A DNA stretch of 64,000 bases from Isochrysis galbana. Its lineage: Eukaryota > Haptophyta > Isochrysidales > Isochrysidaceae. The translations under genes and the position numbers were made by a program. Within the stretch, counting starts at the first letter, position 1, and each line of letters starts with the position of its first letter. This document shows positions 22,849-33,960 of the stretch, piece by piece. Where the stretch lies: positions 5,710,148 through 5,774,147 of the forward strand of contig CM030931.1 of NCBI GenBank assembly GCA_018136815.1, given 5' to 3'. Below the pieces are notes generated by a model. That model made no database searches and was not told the origin of the DNA. It saw only the letters and a list, made by a program, of their open reading frames with translations.

Positions 22849-23327
22849 TGACGGATTGGAGGTTATGGATGGAACAGGAGGGACCGAACGGGACGGAAGG
22901 TAGGCGGCGGCAGGCACGGCATTTTGGCCATTGACGGGCGGGACGGGCAGACCATCTTCCATGGTTGGAAGATGGATGGCGGGCAGTGGCGAGGGCGAGC
23001 GCGAAGACGGAGCGGACATAGCGGATAGCGAGGGTGAGTGGGTGAGTGAGTGGATTTGGTTGGTGTTGTAAGATTGCTGGTTACGACTGAGCGAGAGCGA
23101 GAGCGAAAACGAGGGAGCGAGGAGCGACTGGGACGAGGGACGAGGGCGACAGAGGCCGACAGGGTACCAATCCGATGAGTCCGACAACAATCCGAGACAC
23201 GCACACTTGACTTTCACCCAACATTCCTCCACACTAACGTATCTTTCTCCACTTGGGCGGGGAAAACACAGAAGGAAGGAAACAAGGAAGAGAAAGCCGA
23301 CAAGAGAGCGATGATGCGACGGAAGAG
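22849..23327 (-). mobile_element. MSAPSS-type retroelement 5' end, copy B
   Basis: 479 bp, the same length as and about 98% identical by eye to 26894-27372 (about eight substitutions noticed, mostly transitions, no indels). The minus strand carries a leader and then MSAPSSRSPSPLPAIHLPTM. The reading frame continues only as long as the repeat. No recognisable protein domain. Confidence 0.75.
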
Positions 23328-24123
23328 GGTGCGACGACAGTCTCGGCCGTAAGCCGTGCGGGTAGCTGGGCCGCGCGTAGGGGGGTCGAGGCTGCTTGCG
23401 TGCCCTCAAACTCGGAGGGAAGCGCGGTCGGCGAACTGATGGCGTTGGCGCCAGAGAGGGGAGGGAGCCTATAGGGGCTAGGATCCCTGGACGTTTACAT
23501 ACTAATCATGGACGTTACGCCGGGGGGGGGGGTTCGCAAGTGGGAGTTCGCGAGAGCGCGCGGGGCGAGAGGGGGAGCGAGAGAGAGGGAGAGGGAGAGG
23601 GAGAGCGAGAGCGTGGGCGAGAGCGAGAGAGAGCGAGCGGCGAGGGAGAGGGAGAGGGAGAGCGAGAGCGAGAGCGAGAGCGAGAGCGAGAGCGAGAGGG
23701 AGAGCGGGAGTGGGAGCGGCAAGCAAGGGAGAGGGACATTCTTTCACTACATATTTTCTACATATTTGGGCGGATTTCCTACATATTTCGACATATTTTT
23801 ACAACACATTTGGGCACGAAAAACTACATATTTCTACCTAGGCCTACCTATATTGCATGTTTACGTAATGTAGGGAAACCGCAGAGAAACACGTCGGTAT
23901 GCGCACGCACGGCGTCCCCGCGGGGCACCCGATGCACATCGCACATCGCGCCATGCACCTGCGAGATGGACAAGGGACTGAATGCCAAAATTAGCCCAAC
24001 CCTGAACGCGCGCGCCGTAGATGTTAAACATTGACAATATGTGAATATTGTTGTATAAATAACTATGGATATTTGATGGCTCCATTCGATTGATGTTCCA
24101 TAATTGACGGAACGACACCTTCT
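23328..24123. other. GAGAGC tract and AT-rich block
   Basis: 23575-23715 is a (GAGAGC)-like tract. 23740-23850 contains several ACATATTT repeats. TATGCGCACGCACGGCG at about 23895 recurs in the tandem repeat at 53120. No gene. Confidence 0.5.
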
Positions 24124-24560
24124 CTCCCCTATCCTGCGGCACGCGCGATGGCGCGCCTGCGACAGGCCTGCAGCTGCCCCTGGCGACCCCTAGAGGCTCC
24201 TGGAGGCTAGCTCAGGGGGCAGAGGAGGCTGGGGCTGGGCCCTGGCATCCCCTGCCTCTCCCTCGCTGGCGCGCTCCTAACTAAGCCTCAGGGGCCCCCA
24301 TTTTGCACTTGTCTGCCAGTCGAACAGGGGGGGAGGGGGGGTTGGAGCGATGGGTTGACCACGACTGGCCAGGACGCGCGAGGCAGGCAAGCCTGCTAGT
24401 GAGAGAGTGGGACAGCAAGGCAGTCTGCCCCTGGCAAGCCATCAGGCATGCCAGATGCGAGGAGCATGGGTGGTTCCTCCCCCATGGCAAGGGAGGAGTG
24501 GAGAGAGGTGGGGGCTCGTGCCCCCCCATGGGCGAACTAAGTATAAACTTAGTTGCCTTC
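24124..24560 (-). mobile_element. SINE-like element copy 3, 3'-truncated, minus strand
   Basis: In reverse complement it starts AACTAAGTTTATACTTAG at about 24553 and follows the 5' half of the element at 1741 (CATGGGGGGGCACGAGCCCC onward). It stops after the GCGCGCCATCGCGCGTG block. The tail is missing and no duplication could be identified. Confidence 0.65.
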
Positions 24561-24825
24561 TATTCCTATGGAAGTTCTACCTCCACGATAGCGATAGCAC
24601 TTCATTCTCACATTCCTTTGGATGAGAAACACCAATCCTCTACTCGGTAGCCTCCACATACTAGTAGTATGTGCTATTACGCTGAATGTGATTATTGTTG
24701 CTTGCCGCGCAGTGGCGGGAGATCAGTCTCTTGAGAAACTCAGAGAGACGGATACACAGCCGTTTTGCGCATCATCCTAAGAAAGTAAAGTACAGCAGGC
24801 CCTTAAGCAGACAGGTAGGGGCGCA

Positions 24826-25533
24826 TCACCAGTCTTTTATCGCCTTCTTCCTGCCCTTGGCGGGCTCAGGGTCGTTCAGAGTTTGTTCAATCCGCGACGT
24901 GGCAATTTGGAGCACGAGGCTTTCCTCCGCAGCATGAGCCCATTCCATGCGCATCCGATGCAGGTATTGCACATCTGCAACCGCGTACCTGATTAGAGCG
25001 TGAGGAAGTGGGCGACGCAACCATACGTCATAGCTACCACCCCTTTCTGGCGCGAAGAGCTTGTTCCCCTCCTCCTTGATGGTCTTGAGCACAGCGGCTT
25101 CCGAGGGTGGCAGCAGCTCATCGAGCGCCCACATCAGTCCCTTGAGATAACGATCTTTTCTTCCCGCGCGTTTATCGCGCAAAGTGCAGTAGAGCACTTG
25201 GATGTCGAAGAAGTGCCTCATCCGCACGCCAAGTACGTTCAATGCGTCAGAGTCTGCGCGACCATCGTACCCCACTTTCATCACTTCTGTGCTCTCCAGC
25301 AGCTCCTTGAGGCGTCCATGGCTGAAGGCTGCACTCCCAAGTGTGACCACGTCGACGAGCACAGCGGGCGAACCGAGGGGCGCCAGCTGCACAAGACAGA
25401 GCTGGCCCTCCCGGCAGAGGTCGACCCCCTCAAAGTCGATGGCCACCGGCGCTCCTTGCGAGAGCAGCTGGCCGACGTAGGCGGCGAGCTCGTCGACGCG
25501 GTCGATCAGACACACAGATGGGTCCTCCGACAT
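24826..25533 (-). CDS. EXD1-like 3'-5' exonuclease (DEDD superfamily)
   Basis: Single exon, 235 aa, starting MSEDPSVCLIDR at 25533; an upstream in-frame ATG would only add repeat-encoded residues. It carries the three exonuclease motifs: Exo I AIDFEGVDL (D and E), Exo II VGYDGRADSDAL, and Exo III YAVADVQYL (Y...D, the DEDDy form). Between them, LCLVQLAPLG, VLVDVVTLG and FFDIQVLYCTLRD resemble the EXD1/Egalitarian branch of RNase D-like proteins more than WRN or RNase D. In animals EXD1 is a piRNA-pathway RNA adaptor. Because the acidic residues are kept here, real nuclease activity is possible. The C-terminus is basic (KGRKKAIKDW). Confidence 0.8.
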   Translation of the reverse strand: MSEDPSVCLIDRVDELAAYVGQLLSQGAPVAIDFEGVDLCREGQLCLVQLAPLGSPAVLVDVVTLGSAAFSHGRLKELLESTEVMKVGYDGRADSDALNVLGVRMRHFFDIQVLYCTLRDKRAGRKDRYLKGLMWALDELLPPSEAAVLKTIKEEGNKLFAPERGGSYDVWLRRPLPHALIRYAVADVQYLHRMRMEWAHAAEESLVLQIATSRIEQTLNDPEPAKGRKKAIKDW

Positions 25534-25904
25534 CCTACCGCGACGAGCGGAGAGGGGAAGGGGAGAGGGAGGGAGGGAGGGAGCGAGCCCTCTTCCCGCC
25601 GTCCCAACGCGGGAGAGTACGGAGGACGGCTTGAAGCCGGTGGACAAAACACGAAAGAAAAGAGAGAGGGAACAAGGAAGTGGAGGGGGAGGGGAGGGGC
25701 CGGGAGAGAGGGAAGAAAAGTGGGGATCTAAGCGGAAAGGGGGGGGGGGGGGGGGGGGGGGGGGAGCGAGAGAGAGGGAGTGGAGGTGGGGGGGGGGAGA
25801 AGAAGAGATGAGCGAGACCACTTAGATGTGGGGAATATGGAAGGAGAGGGCGAGAGGGAGAGCGAGCGATGTCCGGCGTGTAGAATACGTGAAAGAAGAG
25901 GAGC

Positions 25905-25954
<50 letters not shown>

Positions 25955-26893
25955 TTGAGAGAGTTGCTCACAATGGTTCGGAAGAGAGTTCGAGGGCGTG
26001 ACGAGAGGATGATGAAATGAGGATGGGTTTTGTTGTTGATGACGTAGAAAGTAGAGTACAAGAGCTGAAACTCTGCTTGAAAGAGGGTTTGGAAGCGCCA
26101 GGAACGGAGTGTTCCAACGTTCCAACAATAGAATCATCGCACCAACAGGGCGAGAAATACCCCCGTTGGTTTGGTTCGACTCGCCTGCAGTGAAGGAACC
26201 TCTCCGCAAGGTGTGGTCTACGAGCAATGGCCGCCACGACGGTGCGAGCGTGGCACTTCCCTCTCGCTCCCCCCGCGCCCTCTCTCTCGTCCTCTTGGTA
26301 GCCGAGGTAGCGCAGGGTGCCGCGGCTGCGCCACCTCGGCTACAGCTACAGCCCACACATTGACCGCTGCCCGCCCACCCCCACACCCCACACCCCACGT
26401 CCGCGACCCATGCCCCATGCCTTCCCCTCAGCCCCTTGGTTGGGCTTGCGTTGCGAGCTCCCTCACACGCCAAGCAAGACGATAACGACATAACGACTAA
26501 CGACCTCTGCCTCTTGCATGTAGCATGTAGCATGTAGCATCCCTAGATGTGAATGAAAGATAGAGCCCGGTCACTCACTAGGCACTAAGGGGCTGCGGAG
26601 GGCACCATCGGTAATGGCGGGCAAACGAAGACTTAAGACTTAAATAAGCTCCCTACATGCTACAGGTTCTGGTATGATAGATCAGCAAAAAAATCCGGGG
26701 TTCTCCGGCAAAATTTTCGAAAACTACTCAATTTCATGCTTCATGCACGCGCCCAAAATTCGTTTCGAAATTTGAAATTTCACGTTTCTCACGAATTTCA
26801 TTAAGTTTCGGGTCCGCTCTCCACCCAAATTTCGCGGGTATTTTGCTTTGCTCTCGGCTATAGCGCTACTATGTTGTATTCCTGCCCATCTGA
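25534..26893. other. Purine-rich intergenic region
   Basis: GGGA runs at 25555-25580, a G-run at 25739-25764 and a GA run at 25906-25952. 26660-26830 is AT-richer and contains the CGGCAAAATTTTCGAAAAC motif also seen near 2663. Long frames here are repeat artefacts. Confidence 0.6.
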
Positions 26894-27372
26894 TGACGGA
26901 TTGGAAGTTATGGATGGGACAGGAGGAACCGAACGGGACGGAAGGTAGGCGGCGGCAGGCACAGCATTTTGGCCATTGGCGGGCGGGACGGGCAGGCCAT
27001 CTTCCATGGTTGGGAGATGGATGGCGGGCAGTGGCGAGGGCGAGCGCGAAGACGGAGCGGACATAGCGGATAGCGAGGGTGAGTGGGTGAGTGAGTGGAT
27101 TTGGTTGGTGTTGTAAGATTGCTGGTTACGACTGAGCGAGAGCGAGAGCGAAAACGAGGGAGCGAGGAGCGACTGGGACGAGGGACGAGGGCGACAGAGG
27201 CCGACAGGGTACCAATCCGATGAGTCCGACAACAATCCGAGACACGCACACCTGACTTTCACCCAACATTCCTCCACACTAACGTATCTTTCTCCACTTG
27301 GGCGGGGAAAACACAGAAGGAAGGAAACAAGGAAGAGAAAGCCGACAAGAGAGCGATGATGCGACGGAAGAG
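26894..27372 (-). mobile_element. MSAPSS-type retroelement 5' end, copy C
   Basis: Near-identical direct copy of 22849-23327 in the same orientation. Flanks differ immediately outside the 479 bp. The minus strand again encodes MSAPSSRSPSPLPAIHLPTM after a leader of about 260 bp. Confidence 0.75.
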
Positions 27373-28020
27373 CCGACGGCGAACGGCGGTTACCGCGAAC
27401 GAACAGATAGAAAGTAAGGAGGGAATCTACGAGCGTAAACCGGAAGGGGAGAGAGGGTAGGCTTCGCGCGGGGGAAAGGTCCGCAACGACGAACACCTAC
27501 GACGAGAGCGAGAACGAGCGCGGGGGAACGACAGCAAGGAGGGACCAAAGGCAGAGCAAGGCCCAAGGTGCAAAGGAGCGAAACAGGAGCGAGACAGGCC
27601 ACAAAGGGGCGCAACGGCAAGGAGCGAGGGGCGAGTTACGAGTGCAGAGTTCTACAAGTTACGAGTAAAACCCCGCGGCAACAAGAACGACTGGGCTCGA
27701 AGACGCCTAAGGTCGGAAGTCGATCGCGGATGCGACACCCCCCTGCTAGAATCGAGCGTCCTCGCGAGGTAGAGGTGAGCGAAACAGATGGGGACAGAAA
27801 GCAAAGACAAGGCAAATAAGCAATTAAGGTGAGCCACACCCGTCCGGACTGGGAGGTGAAGAATCGGCGGTCGGCACGGCAGTCCGCAAGACCGCAGGAT
27901 TCAGTATAATAGTCCCCTCTCTTCTCTCTTTTACGAGAGTTTTACCTGAGGGTTTAGGCGGTGTGGCGACGCCCAACTATTACACGGCTGGCCCTATTAC
28001 AAACGCTTGGAAGACAAAAA
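27373..28020. other. Intergenic, nothing recognised
   Basis: Purine-rich but not repetitive at short period. The frames are short and not protein-like. Confidence 0.4.
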
Positions 28021-28040
28021 CTATTGTTATAGTTTGAACT

Positions 28041-28350
28041 ATGGAGCGTGCCGCGACCGCTCCCGAGCCCCAGGCGACCCTCGCCACCGCGCCCCACCTG
28101 GGACGCCCCATGCCGCCCGAGGCGGCTCGTCAGAAAGCACTCTCAGAGCCCATCCAACCCATCCAAACCACACCCGCGCAGGCGCGCGGGGTGGCGAGCA
28201 CTGGCACCGAACAGGTTGCCACCATGGCTCTGCGTAGCATGCAGGGGGTCTTGGAGACCCCCTCCAACAGTGGGAAACCCTCCCACCCCAAGAGCACCTC
28301 ATGTGGGAGGGCAGCTCTGCTGCCCTCCCCATGGTGGAAACCTCTACCAT
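28041..28350 (+). mobile_element. MERA-type retroelement 5' fragment
   Basis: A leader ACTATTGTTATAGTTTGAAC is followed by an ORF starting MERAATAPEP. It resembles the starts at 32314 and at 4053 (minus). The fragment stops where the repeat 28356-28860 begins. Confidence 0.5.
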
Positions 28351-28355
28351 CAGTG

Positions 28356-28860
28356 CACCCTTCGTTTGCGTAGTTTTGCGCTCTCTTTCCGTATTTCTTC
28401 GCGCATGACGAGCGATCGCGACCTCAGCCTTCGCCGCACGGGGAGGGTTTGTTTATCGTATGATTCCGGAGTGTTTACGTTAGTCTTCTGAGCCCAAGGA
28501 CTTTGGGTTTTGGTTTTTTCGTGAGTGATATTGTAGCAACTTCGTCGAGTCCCACCGTGTTCCCAAGCGAGTCCCCCCGAGTTCCCGAGTCTATACCCCG
28601 AGTCAACGAGTCAATACAAGTCAAGCACGCGCCTGAGCCACCCCCAGTCGCCTGCCACCACCTCCCACAAGCCTCCTTCCGCACTTCCGCGCCCTCCGTG
28701 CTCCGTGCGTGCGTCGTGCGTCGTGCGTCGATCACCATGCCCGTAGTCACCCCCGAGGAAAGCTCCATGAGCTCCCCACAAGAACCGCGTTCCGCGCTAG
28801 CTGCCGGCGCGCCCTCGCAGGCAATCTCCAAGAGTGAGATGAGCCTTGCTCTGACATAAT
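28356..28860 (-). repeat. Unoccupied copy of the repeat split at 15829-17881
   Basis: In reverse complement this matches 15436-15828 joined to 17882-18000, with CGGAGTGT (ACACTCCG on the other strand) present once at 28467-28474. It therefore represents the site before transposon insertion. Confidence 0.8.
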
Positions 28861-29511
28861 TGTGTTTATGTTGCATTTAGAGGGCGTCATGCGCATGCGC
28901 ATGCGGGGGGAGGGCGGAGGCGGTGGGGGGTAGGCGCTTCGGGGCCCAAATTTCAAATTTCGCTTGGGCGCTATGAGCCGTTCTTCGTTCTTCAGCTCTT
29001 CGCATCGGTCAAAAGGTTCTATTTCTTCGGTCCACCCAAATTTTGCCCAAAAAAATCGCGAAACTCTGGCCTGGGCCAAACCGCCCACACCCACTCCCCT
29101 CTCCCCCCTCGCCTTCGCTGCTTGGGGCTTAGAATTAGAAGGCTTGGGCCGTTTGGCCGTTTGGGTATGACGACGTTTCGGTCGGAGTTTTGTTTTTGTC
29201 TCCGGTGCCGCTCTTCCTGAGAGATGTATGTACTACTTACTACAATAAAAGTGAGGGTGGTGCGGCTGTCCTCGCCGGCTCTTACTTGGGTACCCCGCGG
29301 AACTTCATGTGATATTGGCCGTTTCATCTGAATCGACGCCATCCTCTGCCCATCCATTGTACAATTATATCCTCCCGCTTCTCAAAGCCAGTAAACCCCG
29401 TGAATAAGCTTCTATATTCATTGTTCTGGGGGTCCTTTCTGGGCTCTCTCGGTGCGATTGTCTGTTTCTCTCTCCCCCCTCCCTCTCTCTCTCCCTCTGT
29501 GCTTTGCTGCG
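28861..29511. other. Intergenic upstream of the coiled-coil gene
   Basis: No coding sequence recognised. A short CT tract lies at 29470-29500, directly before the start codon of the next gene. Confidence 0.5.
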
Positions 29512-30785
29512 ATGTCAGAGGAGGAGCCGGTGGCCCTGACCGGCTTAGGCGAGGGAGGGATGGAGGCGTCGTCGCTGAGCGTGCTCTCGAGCATGAGCCA
29601 GCCGCACGCCGCTAAGCTCACGCGGCGTAAGATCCAGACCGATGTGAGCGCCGCAAGGGGGGAGGGAGGGAGAGAGGGAGAGAGGGAGGGGAAGGGGAGG
29701 CGGGAGGGGAGGGGGGGGGGGAGAGGGAGAGCGAGAGGGGGAGGAAGGGAGGGAGGGAGAAGAGGGAGAAGAGGGAAGGAGGGAGGGAGAGAGAAAGGGA
29801 TCGGTAGGGTGGCAAAGGGTAACTCAAGGGCAGGAAGCTGGCAGACAGGGAGGGGAGGCATGCAGGAGAGAGAGCAGGGAGCGAGGGATGAGCAGGAAAC
29901 TTGGAGCGTGTGAGTTGGTTGGCTGTATGGGAGCAGAAAGCTTCGCAGGGGTGCGACAATGACAGCACTGTCGACAGGGCGGGCTCAGAGAACAGAAAGG
30001 AGCAAAGATGAATCAGCGTGATGGAATGGAAGGCAAGAAGTGGGCGCATCGTGGGGAGGGTTGAAGGATACAGCATTGGAAGATCTAGAGTGGATCTGCA
30101 TTCCACCTTCGCTCAGAAGGTCCGTTTCTCTCTGCACTATTGATTCACCCTCAACACCACCGTGCCCTTGGGCTTTGCATAGATGGAGCTGTTGGCCAAC
30201 CGCATTGAGCGTCTGCGCGCAGAGGAGCGGAAGGCAAAACAAAAAGTGCTGGAGACGAAGATTCGGGGCCAGGAGATCATATCGTTGCAGAAGCGCAACC
30301 AGCAGGCGCAGGCAGCGAAGGAGATGCAGAAGCGGCAGGAAGCTGAGCAGCGCGCTAGGGAGACCAATGAGCAGCAGCTCAAGAGGGCAGAGCACCGGGC
30401 CGCTCTGAAAAAGACGTTCGAGAGCATGCACATCTCAAAGAGAGAAGAGGTGAAGATGGAGCGGCGCATTAAGAATGAGAATGCCGAGATGCTACGGCAA
30501 GCGCGTGAGTATGACTTGGAACGGGCTCGTCAGGCCCGCAGTATGATCCGTGCGCATCAGCATGTGGTCAAGGAGCGGTTTGAGAAGCAGCGTCAGGCGC
30601 ATCAGGAATATCTCGCACAAGACTTCATCAACATGATTGCGCTCGAGGATAAGCGGCGCGAGGAGGTGGAAGCTGAAATAGCTGAAATGGAAGTTGAGGA
30701 GCGCCAGCACATCGAGAGATTAAGGGAGCTACAGGAGGAGCAGAAGGCCGCGTATGATGCCCTAGAACAGGCGCTCGCGAGCTGA
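29512..30785 (+). CDS. Coiled-coil protein, two exons
   Basis: Exon 1 is 29512-29643 (44 codons, ends KIQTD at a GTGAGC donor). Exon 2 starts at 30183 after TTTGCATAG and ends at 30785 (200 codons). Total 244 aa. From about residue 40 the protein is one long charged helix rich in E, K, R and Q (RIERLRAEERKAKQ, YDLERARQARSMIRAHQHVV), with no globular domain. The 539-bp intron is mostly a GGGA tract. Length and composition fit small coiled-coil proteins of axonemes or basal bodies, which suits the kinesin and EML genes nearby, but this is inference. Confidence 0.72.
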
Positions 30786-31146
30786 CTTGATAGGGTCATT
30801 GCACTATTGTCTGCGTAAAGTGTATCAACGTTGGAACTAACGGCGGGACTCATATTGCGCTACAGTTTGAGAGTCGACTCGTCATGCCTGCATATGCATA
30901 TGCGCGTGTTGCAGCCCAAGTGCTGCTACTGCAGCCAGCCCAGGTGCGTGTGCCGTTGTACTTACTTTACGGCTATAGGTGCAACCCGAGGTCCCATTTT
31001 TTCACCCTCGCCCCCTCCCCATTTACCATTTACATTTAACATCTAAGTATAAGTACAATCGTACGGGGGGAAAAAAAGAATCTGAAGTTTCAGGGCTACA
31101 CACCTATCGCTAGTACGGCATACTCCGCCCTCACCCGCCATCGCCC
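30786..31146. other. Intergenic
   Basis: Non-coding. Ends with the ATCTGAAGTTTCAGGGCTAC repeat motif that also occurs near 15100 and 21607. The SINE-like copy 2 is inserted in this repeat. Confidence 0.5.
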
Positions 31147-31163
31147 TTAACTCCCGTCGTCCC

Positions 31164-31914
31164 CAACTAAGTTTATACTTGGTTCGCCCATGGGGGGGCA
31201 CGAGCCCCCCTCTCTCTCCACTCCTCCCCTGCCGTGGGGGAGGAACCACCCATCCTCCTGGCATGCCTGATGGCTTGCCAGGAGGCCACTGCCCTGCTGA
31301 CTCACTCTCCCACGGACAGGCTCGCCTGATTCGCTCGTCCTGGCCCCTCGTGGCCAGCCCATCGCTCCAACCCCCCCTCCCCCCCTGGTCGACAGGCAGA
31401 CAGGTGCAGATTGGGGGCCCCTGAGGCTCAGGAGCGCCAGCGAGGGAGAGGCAGGGGAGACCAGGGCCCAGCCCCAGCCTCCTCTGCCCCCTGAGCTGGC
31501 CTCCAGGAGCCTCCAGGGGTCGCCAGCAGGCAGCTGCTGGCCTGTCGCAGGCACGCCATCGCGCGTGCCGCATGAGAGAGGAGAGAGAGCGCGGAGAAGG
31601 GGGTGGGCGGAGCGAGAGCTCCGCCCACCGAAAAATAGGTAAGTCCCGCACCTGTTTACAGGATAAGTCGGGACTGAGGACGCCGCCAGCCCGGTAGGCG
31701 TAGGAGGAAGGAGGGAACGGATCACCGGGGGGGGGCGCGGGCCACCGGACCATATCTAAGCCCTTTCCCCCTATCCCCCTAGTAGTGCACGGGGGGAGTC
31801 GCCTGATGGCGGGGGGGAAAGGGCCGGGGGAGTGGGGGTGTAGAAAGTTTTGCTGCGTGAGTAGAAAGTAGAGGGTCCACGGCCGCGTGTGCGGTGAGAC
31901 TATCAAGAAGTTTA
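31164..31914 (+). mobile_element. SINE-like retroelement copy 2 with 17-bp target duplication
   Basis: Closely similar to 1741-2503 over its whole length, same strand. The flanks are TTAACTCCCGTCGTCCC at 31147-31163 and again at 31915-31931, a 17-bp duplication different from that of copy 1. The tail is GAGACTATCAAGAAG-TTTA. The recent look (exact duplication) suggests late activity. Confidence 0.87.
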
Positions 31915-31931
31915 TTAACTCCCGTCGTCCC

Positions 31932-32290
31932 ACACCCTCGCCTTCTCCCCCTCTTTCCTTTTTGTTCGGTGTCGGGGGTGCGGCCCTGGTCCTGGTACAC
32001 TACCTCGGGCCCGGCTTCGGGTGCGTGTTTCGGGAAGGCCTGTTGTTGTGCGTCATCTGTGGCGTTTCGAGTTCTATGTCGTCCTGCTATTGCGCGTGTT
32101 TCCCGTACGTCTTCCGTTCGATTGTCGTCTCACTGTAGCCTCATTGTCTTCGTGTGTGTTTAGTCGCCTGTCTCTGGCTGGGCGAGTTGGTGTTGCTCGA
32201 TTCCGATCGTGTGTTCGATACCTAGCCTCCTTGCAGCCAGGGAGCGGAGCTCCTCGCTAGGCGTCAGTCCGTCGTCATTGGTGGTCTCGC
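31932..32290. other. Host repeat of SINE copy 2, no gene
   Basis: CT/GT-rich sequence resembling, in plus orientation, the complement of LINE 3' regions (GGTACACTACCTCGGGCCCG compared with 44180 and 22435). Weak similarity only. Confidence 0.35.
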
Positions 32291-33365
32291 AACTAAGTTT
32301 ATACTTAGACGCGATGGAGCGCGCCGCCGCGACTCCCCTCTCCTTCGGGACCCCCGCCGAGGGCGGCCCCCCTGCCCACATGGACCTGTCGCTGGCAAAG
32401 CGGCCGCGTCCGCCCTCAGAGGCCGAACAGGTGCGCGCGACCCCGGTCGCGCCACACGGCCCGTGGCCTCGGCCACACCATGCACAGCAGCCATGTTGGC
32501 CCCCCCCAATGGGGGACAGCAGACTGCAAGACTCTGAGAGACAGCAACAGGCAGGAGAGTCCTGCATTCCAAAGGGCATGCCTTATGGCAGAGGCCACTC
32601 CCACCCCGACGAGGGTCGCGCCGCCTCGGCGGCGCGGCCCGCGGCCGGGTGGCCCTTATGGGCACAACATCCTGACAATCTGTCTGACACACGCAAATGG
32701 TTCATGCATGCATCTCTGTCCACACAGGGAGAGGAAGCCAACACCCACACCTACACCAGGACCCTCAAGCACAACCTGAGCCGCTACACCTCCATGCACG
32801 ACAGCCCGCGACACGACTGACCCCTACTCCTGCTCCCCACGGGCCTGTCCCTCAGGACCCAGAATCAGAGAATGAAGATCAGCAAGCAGACTCTGACGCC
32901 ACCTACGAAATGTCCTTCAGCCAGGCGGGCGACCTAGTGCTACTCGACACGACGGTCTATGCGGCCATTGTCGAACTCTTGCTCGAGCTTGAGGGTGTGG
33001 ACCCCGAGCCGGACTTCTGGGCCCGCTCATCGAGGGGACCTTGGCACATCTCAGTCAACGAAGACTGCATGCAACAATTCCAAGCCCGCTACGGACTCCA
33101 AACCACCATCCGCGTCCATCAAACGGACGTAGCGGTCAAAGTCGAAATCGTGTCCATTGAGGACAAGCTGAACAGGAAGGGCACCTCATCGCGCAAGGCG
33201 CTGTATGAGGCCCTTCAAGACGTAGCGGCCCACTTCGTGGTGGAAGCCGACGGCCTTGCACAAGCATCGAAAATCACTCTAAGCATCCTGGTGAAAGCTG
33301 TCGAAAAAGAAGGGCTCCACGTCCATCAACGGGTACTGCCCTCAACGCCCCGAAGCGCCACGTAG
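32291..33365 (+). mobile_element. Non-LTR retroelement 5' end with frameshifted ORF1
   Basis: Starts with the family leader AACTAAGTTTATACTTAG. An ORF from ATG 32314 (MERAAATPLSFGTPAEGG) runs to 32820. A second frame, open from before 32697 to 33365, continues with protein-like sequence (SFSQAGDLVLLDTTVYAAIV, WHISVNEDCMQQFQARYGL, KALYEALQDVAAHFVVEADG). The two overlap, so a single ORF1 broken by one frameshift is the simplest reading. No reverse transcriptase follows. ORF1 proteins of non-LTR elements are RNA-binding; that role is inferred from position only. Confidence 0.55.
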
Positions 33366-33399
33366 AGGCACCCGTTTTAATATATCGGCCACCTAGCGG

Positions 33400-33960
33400 C
33401 ACAGGAGGAGGAAGAGGACCCGACCACTAGGGACAAGAACTGACGAATTGTGATGGCCCATAGGGCCTGAGGGCAATGAGGAAGGGGCAAAGCCGGCGGC
33501 AGGCGCGGCGAGGGAGACGACTTCGGAGGTGCTGACGGGCTGAAGCCCGTCAGCAGAGGAAGGCGGGCAGGCGGGCTTGAGCGAGGGCGAGGACGGCGGC
33601 GAAAGCGACATCGAACGAGCGGCGAGAGGCGAGGGCGAGTGAGAGGAGGGCTGTGATGGCAGGGGCTGGTGAGGAGAGGCGAGGCTGTAGGGTCTGAGTG
33701 TTACGAGAGCGAGAGCGACGAGAGCGAGAGCGACGACGGATGACGACTGGCGACAGGACGACGGACAGAGACACCCAGGAAAACACCCCGACTCTCGCCC
33801 CACGACTTTCTCACATAACTCGACTAAAATCAAACCCAAACACTCCGGCCAGACGACGACGGACGACGATCAGAAGGCGATCTGTCGGCGATCCCGTCTG
33901 GAAGGGGAATCGCACCATAACGGAAACGAGGGGCAATCCTGCCGCACAGGATTCCAAGAG
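33400..33960 (-). mobile_element. MS-PSS-type retroelement 5' end, copy D
   Basis: The minus strand reads MSLSPPSSPSLKPACPPSSA after a leader, related to the MSAPSS copies. The region TGACGGGCTGAAGCCCGTCA at about 33531-33550 is a palindrome also present in the copy at 60770. Confidence 0.5.

Noticed and set aside
23396-24034. 212-codon ORF with RERER stretches
   Set aside because: Translation of the GAGAGC tract.
25535-26533. 332-codon minus ORF upstream of the exonuclease
   Set aside because: Low-complexity Ser/Leu sequence across purine tracts; no domain, no start context.
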